From Cudoniella acicularis (taxonomy: Eukaryota; Ascomycota; Leotiomycetes; Helotiales; Helotiaceae), in the NCBI GenBank assembly GCA_013054445.1, contig JAAMPI010001512.1, positions 1-13,536 of the forward strand: a DNA stretch of 13,536 nucleotides, given 5' to 3'. A program made the translations under genes and the position numbers. The notes under the pieces were generated by a model. That model did not search any database. It was not told where the DNA came from and worked only from the letters and a program-made list of their open reading frames with translations. Below, piece by piece: positions 1-7,200 of the stretch; the first letter of the stretch is position 1, and each line of letters begins with the position of its first letter.

Positions 1-403
1 AAGTCCCGACTAAGTGAATCTGTCTGAAAGTGATTAAAATATAATTATAAGGTAAATAAATACATAATAAGTTCTTTTGAAAAGGTTCCAAAGTAATATG
101 AGTGTTGTTATTTGAAATGTTGTAGATGGTAGGTGTGTGGCACAGACCACTCAACCGCCGAAAGAATATGCTGGACTGAAAGGCTGGGAAGAAGAGAGTG
201 ATTCCTTATTCGTTTATCACCTATGGTAAAGCTTTGCGTTAAAAAATTAGCCAATGTCAAGACCGCAAGAGAACTCTTTTTCGGATTCAACAAAAATATT
301 TTGGGGCCTCGGATCCGCCACACAGGCGAACTCTGTTATCTAGACAGCCCACCAAGCCGGACCCCGCAGAGACTCAGAAAAAAAAAGACAGTGTCATGGG
401 CCA
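1..403. other. Intergenic stretch, no gene seen
   Basis: I find no convincing coding sequence here on either strand. Open frames of 70 to 100 codons exist (for example plus strand from 223 and minus strand 108-323), but they lack domain-like composition, overlap each other and have no recognisable motifs. The stretch lies downstream of the broken minus-strand gene that ends at 404, so it probably contains that gene's old 3' flank. No promoter or terminator is identifiable. Confidence 0.5.
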
Positions 404-1005
404 TCATCCATCTTCATGCGATCCATCTTCCAATTTCTTCGACTCATTCAAGCCCGCCAATTCTGCCTTCTTTTCCTTCCAGTCTTCAATCAAAAGCTCA
501 ATCTTCCAGAACCTTGGTTCAAATTCGGGATTGACTCCTGGTCCAACTGGGCTGAACCGGCCCAAAAACGCCTGCTCAGCCATAATGCGTACCACGTTAA
601 AGTTCACGCGCTTCTCAATTTCCGCCTCTCTCTTGACAATTTCCCCAAGAAGCAAATCTTCAGGTTTTCCGTCCCCGTTTTTCTCCTCAAGATGCTGAAG
701 TTTCTTTTCCAAATGATCGAGGACCTCCTGCGTTTGAAATTCCTTGTACTATACATGCCAGTGGCGCGGGTCAAGCAGTTTCTCGTTTCTTTGTGGGGGG
801 GCGTTTTCAACAGCTCTTGCAAAATCCTCTCCTCGACATATCTATAACTCAAAGCCAAAATAAGTCGAACGATTGCAAATAACACCATGAAAACCATCCA
901 TCTGTTAATTGGAATGTACCAGGGGCCAAATACAAAGACTATGGCCAGTCCACTGGCGACGCCATCTTAACCGTGGTGAATTGAGGATGTGGATTTTGAC
1001 AACAT
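404..1005 (-). pseudogene. Broken small membrane-protein gene, copy 1 of a tandem pair
   Basis: Read on the minus strand from an ATG at 1005, this stretch is collinear with the gene at 1819-2418. The shared order is a short N-terminus ending in D-G, a hydrophobic region (about 969-790, two possible membrane segments around 'GLAIVFVFG' and 'FMVLFAIVRLILAL'), a 'LLDPRHWHV' box (copy 2 has 'VLDMCYWHV'), and a charged, probably helical C-terminal part starting 'EVLDHLEKKL'. It continues with 'EDLLLGEIV' and ends at the stop at 404. At least three lesions are visible: an in-frame TAA at 967-969, a frame change near the seven-G run at 795-801 (it fits one missing base), and a TAG at 749-751 just after 'WHV'. 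I do not recognise the family, so no function is assigned. An unseen upstream exon is possible. Confidence is good that this is a decayed homologue of copy 2 and low for any biological role. Confidence 0.6.
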
Positions 1006-1818
1006 TTCCAGACTGTTAGACTTAGGGCATTCCTATTAGGAATTAATCAGTGTTTGAAAACTTGATATATAGGGAAAGCGTACCTTGATTCGACCCAGTA
1101 ATTGTCTATGGAATTTCAATGGTTTAATTCCAAAATCGATGAAGTTTGAAACTGCAGCTTTCAAGCCTGGTGGAGTAGTACTAAGGGTACGTCAGAATAA
1201 GACCAGGTGTGCCACTAGTTGCACCGTTGCAATCAAAGGGTAAAACACCCCCCTCCAGCAGTATTTTACGTGCAAGAAACTGAAGAATGTTCACTACCGG
1301 TCGGCTAAGTTTTCCTACTTGCCGCAGAAATACTCTCTTACTGTGGTTGTCTCTCCATTAGTTTTCCTTGTTTTTATCAACGCGGCTTCTATACTAAAGC
1401 CTGGCAAAAATACTTACTCCAAGTGAGGCTTTAAGACTCTGTCCTCCTGTGGATGATTTTGGCAGACTTTCAGAACCAACAATATGTGGCAAGTGGTTTT
1501 TAGTCCAACTCGGGACGCCCGGCCGCACAGTTACTCACAGTATCACAATCACTCACCACAAATTTCCTATAATGTGTCAAATCTAAATTCTACTGAAGTG
1601 CCTATTGACTAGACTAACTAATACCTCTCATATCCTCTGAAATACTCATCTACTGTGGCACCACTAGCCGCAATATTAAAGCAGCTAATGGGTATTGTAC
1701 ATGGTAAAATTGCCTGAGATTGCCACAATAGTAGAACCTATGTGCTCTCGACATCATAAGATCTAGCATGAGGCAAATAGAACTTTTAACTTATATGTGC
1801 AATAGATAATTTGAACCC
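1006..1818. other. Spacer between the two tandem gene copies
   Basis: No gene is supported here. The stretch contains the presumed old promoter of copy 1, which would be read leftward, and the downstream flank of copy 2. Stops are frequent in all frames. I saw no tRNA-like fold, no insertion sequence ends and no tandem repeat. Confidence 0.45.
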
Positions 1819-2418
1819 CTAATTCTCCTTGTTAATACCTTTCTCCAATGATGCCTCCAAATTTGATTTAGTTTTCACTTCTTTCTTTTTTTGTAAAAGC
1901 TCCTTGACCTCCACGAGTCGAGGGTCCAAGGCCCGTTCAAATTCAGGCGGCGTCAACCAGCTCAACGTCACAACCCTTTTAAAAATCCTCCACTTGCCTC
2001 GCTTCCTCTTTTTTCCCTCTTCAATTTCCTTTACCCTTTCCAAAAGAATATCCTCTACACCCCCCTCCACCACACAGCTCCCATCCTCGATACTCTTGAT
2101 TCTCCTATCCAGATGTTCCAGAACCTCACCAGTCCAGCACCACTCCCCATTCTCATCTAACACGTGCCAGTAGCACATATCAAGAACTTTCGAACTCCTT
2201 TTATGTTCTGGTGCCGAAAGTAGGTGACACAGTACAAAGGATTGGGTTGTATGGTGTACTTGCTTTAATTGTATGGCACAGAGGCACAGGAAAATTCAGA
2301 TCAAAAACGCGGTGATTATCAGGATAAGGTATACGAAGCAGGGTTCGATGAAAATGGTTAGACCAGCAAAAGACCCGTCGGTGTCACGAAGGGTATGGAT
2401 GTATGATTCGTTGTGCAT
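1819..2418 (-). pseudogene. Small membrane-protein gene with one in-frame stop, copy 2 of a tandem pair
   Basis: From the ATG at 2416-2418 the minus-strand frame runs 200 codons to the stop at 1819, interrupted only by a TGA at 2296-2298 (codon 41). The first part is hydrophobic ('FVYLILIITAFLI', then after the stop 'IFLCLCA'), suggesting one or two membrane segments. Next come the box 'VLDMCYWHV', a tryptophan-rich patch 'ENGEWCW', and a charged helical region with 'EVLEHLDRRI', 'EDILLERV' and 'ALDPRLVEVKELL'. These blocks match copy 1 at 404-1005 in order and spacing, so the stretch before the stop was once coding. The TGA could come from a single C-to-T or G-to-A change. A shorter product could start at the ATG at 2176-2178 and give about 119 residues without the membrane part. 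I do not recognise the family. It may be a recently dead gene, a gene using read-through, or an affected sequence read. Confidence 0.6.
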
Positions 2419-2642
2419 CTTGAAGTGACTTTTGTGTGCGCGTGCTCTAGTTTCTGTATAAGTCTAATGAGTCGATCTTAAGGATTCCTTGAACTTACTT
2501 TTGGTTGTTGGGCTTTAGTGATATGATTACAACATGGGAGCATAAAGTGACTCTGGTGTATTTTTAGTTTCTTCAAGTTATAGAACAAGAAACAACAAAA
2601 CTCAAGTCTAGAAATCGAGGGAGAAATAAAATTTAAATTACA
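2419..2642. other. Upstream flank of copy 2
   Basis: No gene is visible. A GTAAGT-like donor on the minus strand, about 75 bases upstream of the copy 2 ATG, together with AG acceptors nearer the ATG, leaves room for a small upstream exon. I could not define one and do not call it. Confidence 0.3.
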
Positions 2643-2669
2643 TAAGGCACCGCACTTGATAGTGCCTTA
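2643..2669. repeat. Perfect 8-bp hairpin
   Basis: TAAGGCAC at 2643-2650 is matched exactly by its reverse complement GTGCCTTA at 2662-2669, with an 11-base loop. It stands in AT-rich DNA upstream of the LTR-like stretch. It may be an element end or a chance palindrome, and no neighbouring gene needs a terminator here. Confidence 0.5.
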
Positions 2670-2839
2670 AACCTATTACAAAAACTAAACAAGCTAAATA
2701 AGTGGGAGTTTTGGTGCATCTTCAGTCCTTTGTTGTGCTCAAAACCCTATTATCGAGTCTGTGGGATCTTGGACGGGTTGTTGCTTATTTTAAAGGGGCC
2801 AAGCTGCAAAGATATCACCGATTTGTGGCAATAGCTGGC

Positions 2840-3343
2840 TGTTGGATTTTCAGCAATGTTCTATTGAATCTACAGTAAGAAGTGCGCTATATATATAGGG
2901 GCCGTAGGCCACAAGTCCTCTGAATCACATACTAAGCCATACCCTGTATTCCCTGTACAGCTGACTATTCGGGGTTCCCGAATACCCTGAACAGCTGAGT
3001 CTACAGGGTCCTGAACACCCGGGGTCTCCGACCCCTATAAATACAGTGGCAAACACTTTGTAATTGCCACCCGATTAGGGCCTTAGGCGCCTATATCCAA
3101 TACAGATTCCTCATAAAAGCATACCTCTTAGGGGTATATTTTCTTAATTCTTAATTAAAAAACTTTTCCTATTACAAGCATCTCTCTTATTATGAGTTCA
3201 CTTCCTGGATTTCTTACAGAAACACATCTTGTAGGCGTAAACTTTTAGATTTTTAATTAAATTACTTTTCTTATTCTAAGTATCTCTCCTGGATTTCTCT
3301 TAGAGGTGCGTTTCACGTGAGTGCCTTTTTAAGACTTCTAACA
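2840..3343 (+). mobile_element. Possible solo LTR or LTR remnant
   Basis: The stretch opens with TGTTGG (2840-2845) and one possible end is TTCTAACA (3336-3343), which resemble the TG...CA ends of fungal long terminal repeats. Inside lie a TATA-like run (GCTATATATATAGGGGCC near 2890), a second TATAAATA near 3035, and 'GGGCCTTAGGCGCC', all plausible for an LTR promoter and R region. No open reading frame fills it and no matching second LTR is in the window. The immediate flanks (CTGGC and ATGCT) do not form a target-site duplication, so the borders are uncertain or the element is old. It could instead be unrelated AT-rich repeat DNA. Confidence 0.3.
2951..2998. repeat. Near-identical 14-base direct repeats flanking a perfect hairpin
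   Basis: CCCTGTACAGCTGA (2951-2964) recurs as CCCTGAACAGCTGA (2985-2998), 13 of 14 bases alike. Between them TATTCGGG (2966-2973) and CCCGAATA (2977-2984) form an 8-bp perfect stem with a 3-base loop. It sits inside the LTR-like stretch just before a TATAAATA, so a regulatory or element-internal role is possible but not shown. Confidence 0.6.
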
Positions 3344-3565
3344 ATGCTTTTCTTACCATAATTACCTCCCCCTAGATCTCGTATAAGTATCCCTTCTAAA
3401 TATCTAAATGAAAATAATTTTCCTAGTATAATTATCTCTTATTGAGCTCTAAATTTCTTATAGAAGTATATCTCCCTACGATATTTCGTTTTCCGAATTT
3501 CTAGCAAGAATACTTTTCCTACTATTATTATCTCTACTATGTTTCTTATAGGAGCTTCTTAAGTC
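3155..3565. repeat. Degenerate AT-rich tandem repeat, about five units
   Basis: A core resembling 'ACTTTTCCTATTATAA' followed by 'ATCTCTC' and 'ATTTCTTATAGAAG' returns near 3162, 3264, 3347, 3416 and 3512, at irregular spacing of roughly 70 to 100 bases. The units are diverged, with many substitutions and small gaps. The repeat continues out of the LTR-like stretch and may be its internal structure or tail. It is non-coding. Confidence 0.45.
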
Positions 3566-3735
3566 ACTATAGTATCATACATGTAATAAAATTAATAGTA
3601 TTTACTGAGTTGCTAACAATCAATGTATACAGACAGAAACCTAAAGAGAAACATAGACTTATAAATAATAGTAAGATGTATTTACAGTACTACAATAACC
3701 GTGAAATAATGGAACACTGCTACCTCCGACGAACT

Positions 3736-4008
3736 TCACCCCGCAGCCTCGCTTTCCGACCACGACCCCACCCCCAACAACAAACCACAATCATACTTCC
3801 CACTCAAAGGGGTTAAGAACTCCACAATAGCAAAACTATTCTCAGACCTCAATTAAATCTTATAATGTGCATACTTCACCGCGTCCCTTCCCTCGATCCC
3901 AAATATCCAATTCCGGAGTGTCCTAAATTTCCAAGTCTGTGTCTCGAGTTTCACCTTCCCAAACACTTCACTACTAATTTTCACTTTCAAATCATCATCA
4001 TCAAAATA
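3736..4008 (-). pseudogene. Cryptic coding remnant with one internal stop
   Basis: On the minus strand one frame stays open from 4008 to the TGA at 3736-3738 except for a TAA at 3853-3855. The two halves (51 and 38 codons) have ordinary protein composition: an acidic DDDD start, then 'SSEVFGKVKLETQTWKF', 'LRNWIFGIEGRDAVKYAHY', the stop, and 'SENSFAIVEFLTPLSGKYDC'. Charged and hydrophobic residues alternate as in a beta-rich domain and low-complexity sequence is limited. Upstream, in-frame TAA and TAG codons close the frame and I found no sure splice acceptor, so the start is missing. I do not recognise the protein. It could be the last exon of a dead gene just downstream of the large ATPase gene. 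Confidence 0.35.
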
Positions 4009-4258
4009 TTAATCGCTCTATGATGTATTCCCATCTATGTCTACGCTATTCGCTCGCTCGCTACAATATAACCGACAGCACAATGCAATAACCCCAACCA
4101 GCCATGCTCCCCTTATATACTATGCACCATGCCCTACGCGAATGCAAGAAACAACCAAAGAGGAGATATCATTATACAAGCGCAAATACCGGCAAACACC
4201 TCTCTATAACAACCAAGCTACCTGAGCAGTATCCACACTTTTGTCCCGCTGAGGTACA

Positions 4259-7200
4259 TCAATCCAATAAGCTAGGCTGCTGCAGTTGGCTTCTCCCGGC
4301 AGCCTGTAAGTACGACGCTGATTTGGTCATCATTTTCGGGAAGTAGTTCGCGACTAGCATCTCACTGTTTTCCTGTTAGCAATAGACACAGGAAGGAAGG
4401 GGTACCTTGGGGAAAACTCACGTGTAAAAGCTATGGTCAGCACTATGCTCCTTGACCAGATTATGTGCCAACTCGTGCGCAATCACGATCCACCAATAAG
4501 CTGCCGCCTCGACCTTTCCTTCGCCCTGCTCTTTGGGATTCACGCTGTATAGCCTCTTCGAGTGAAGTTGGGCGAAGAATCTGAAGTTACAGAAGATACT
4601 CCCGTTGGCATTGAATGCAATGGTTCCGCCAGCTTCGTCGAAGAAAATGTGGAGTGACTTTCGACTCAGGTTGTATACGTCTGCGACTTCATGCAAAAGA
4701 GAGGCAAATCCGCTCAGAGCGGAGCTATTCGAACCAAGGAAAGTAGATTCAGGCATAGCAAGATTCTTATCCACAAAAATCCGCATTCCGTTGGACGCGT
4801 CAGCGAGGAACTTGATATTGTGTGATGGAGTGCTATCGCAATAAGAGGCTTGTTCCTTGATGCTTTGGGTTGTGGGTGGCGAGAAGAGAGTGGAAGAATC
4901 GTGAGCTCGAGAGGATTGAATCGCGTTGAGAAGATTCTGCTGTACAGCAGCCGGAGAGGAAACCTTTTCAGTCTCACCAGGTTTGGGTACTGGCTTGCTA
5001 GCCTCATCGTATGAAGGGGGGTTATCTGCCGGAGGTTCACTCTGATGGGAGGAGCCCCCGCCGAGGAAATTTTCAAGTTGTTCCTGTGCTTCCCCGCTGT
5101 TGTCGAGTCCCAAACGACGACTAAGACCAGAAAACAGCCCTCGAGGCTTTCTGTCCTTTGGTGGGGGTTGAGGAGCTGGTGTAGGTGAGTTTTCTGGCGA
5201 GTCTGACCCGAAAGACCCAGGCATTGCATGGGACTTGCGTTCTTCCCTAGCTGCAGCAGCCACCACTTGACTTTCGTTTCTCCATTGCTCCTCTTGTTCT
5301 CGGATTTGTTGCTTTTCTGCCTCGAGTTGTTTTCGCCGCTCCTCCTCCGCAATTCTTTGCTCAGCAGCTTTGGCGCGCAGAATTCGTTCAACATTGTATC
5401 CCCGAGATCTCAATTCATAGAGGTTGAGTTTTAGAAAGGTCTCGAACGTCAAGTATGCCTGCTGATTAGGTCGATCCAGTAACAGCTTACATATAGCCTG
5501 GCTAATTTGATAAACATCATAATTGCCGGCAGTCACATACAAAGTCCAGCCCTTGTGTCGCTCGTTCGTGCAGGCTGCTGACCTCTTCTCGGTATGCGAA
5601 AGTGTATGACCCCGGAGCGATCTCCTCAACGATATGGCACTGACGACTTGCACCGTCATATTCTTCTCGAGCCAACGACTGTCATGCTTTATGCTGTCCT
5701 TACTGTATTCGTGCAAGAAAAGCTTTGACCGCTCAAGAACATGGTTGCGAAGTTTAACGGCCGAATCTTGCTTTTCGCTTGGTTGCCCGAGGCGGAGATC
5801 CTCCTGGACGAGACTCCCCAAGGTCAACGCACCCAGTGCAATGTAGAATTCTTCTAGCTTGTCATCTTGGGGTGCGCTCATCAATGACCCTTTGAAAAGT
5901 CGATAACTGATATAATCATCAACCTATATCAAGGTTAGAGCAGCTAAAATAAGGCAGATACGATGACTTACCACTACAATGCGACTAGGCAACACTAATT
6001 GCCATTGCTTGATCGGGGCATCTTCATTATCCTCCTCGTCCGGGTCAAATGCGCCATCCATAGAATTACCTTGAGTTGACTTGCGCTTCTCCGCATTGCC
6101 GGGAATTTCGATAGAGCCCAGGAGGAATTTCGACGACTTCATTTGCTTGAACAGCACTTTGTCTCGTTTCAGCTGAGGAAGGTCGTCTGCCAAAGTTTTC
6201 AACAGGCTCAAATATCTCTCAGGGCTTTGCATGATACCGAGTAAACGCGCTGGCTCCTTGCAAGCAAGCGCGGCAATTTCTGCCTTCGTGGGTTCATTTT
6301 TCGAACCACATCTCAAAAGAAAAGCGTTCGCGTCATTTCCAAAATCGACGAAGTCGAAGATTTCACTGAATGTTGAAGAACTGCCAAGATAGCAGTTGCG
6401 CGGTGTTAGGTGCTGCAAGTTTTCATCTTCCGTGGCCTTTTCATTCACGAAGCCGTTCGATGTCTGTTGGCGAGACGCAACTGGCACAATCCGTGCGTCG
6501 GCCAATTTGGCGACATTGTTTTGACCAAGTTCTCCAAGACGGCTGGAAAAGTAACCAAACAGTGTTGAAGCATCACGCTTATTTTGAGGAGGTTTTGCGA
6601 TAAGTCTGTTGACACACACTGTAATGGGCGGATCTATTGCCACCCCGAATTTGTTACCATGGATGTGCAACTCGCGCTTTAGAATGCTGAATCCAAGAAC
6701 AGAGCATCTCTCGTTTGTAAAGCATTCTGCAGGACTAACAAGTCGCTTCTCGTCGCCCTGTAAAGGCAGAAAGTTCTTCGTGGATGTCCCAACCTCAAAA
6801 TTGGCGTAACCATTGATATGGTGATTTGCAATGAAATACGTCATGGCCTTGTCTCTAAGCATGATGTCCTCGGAAGTCATCAAGCCGATCAGCTCAGGCA
6901 CGGATGGGAAGGCCCTCAAGCCGAGCAATGATAAAAATCGACCTTCCCCGCTACCTTGTCTATAGCTTCCTGGCGGCCGGGCCATTGAAGTATGGGCAGT
7001 CCCAAGTCTCTCAGACTATCTTTAGGTTCAAAAAGTTCCGATAATCTGTAAAGCCTTGCGGTGCCTTGGGAAGATTCGTGGCCTTTGGGACCAGCCTCAG
7101 CAGGGCATATCTGAGATCCCTTCAATCTCTTGAGGTCTTCAGCTGGGATATCGTCTTTCACAGATGCAAGATACTTGATAACCTCCATATGCCGACCCCC

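Noticed and set aside
2257..2328. A 72-base in-frame intron removing the TGA of copy 2
   Set aside because: The donor GTATAC is weak, the branch site is misplaced, and the segment aligns in length and hydrophobicity with copy 1.
2835..3348. Target-site duplication for the LTR-like stretch
   Set aside because: The bases just outside the chosen ends (CTGGC and ATGCT) do not match, so a complete recent insertion is not supported.
3610..4346. Three plus-strand frames of 62 to 80 codons
   Set aside because: They overlap each other, have low-complexity composition, and run antisense to the remnant at 3736-4008 or to the last exon and last intron of the ATPase gene.
4714..5394. 226-codon minus-strand frame overlapping exon 2
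   Set aside because: It is the alternative frame of the exon that holds the HExxH domain. It is rich in Arg/Leu/Ser runs and lacks any recognisable motif.
6970..7016. A 47-base GT-AG intron to explain the frame break
   Set aside because: The donor GTCTGA is unusual, there is no CTAAC-type branch site, and it would remove the conserved-looking 'DLGLPILQWPG'.
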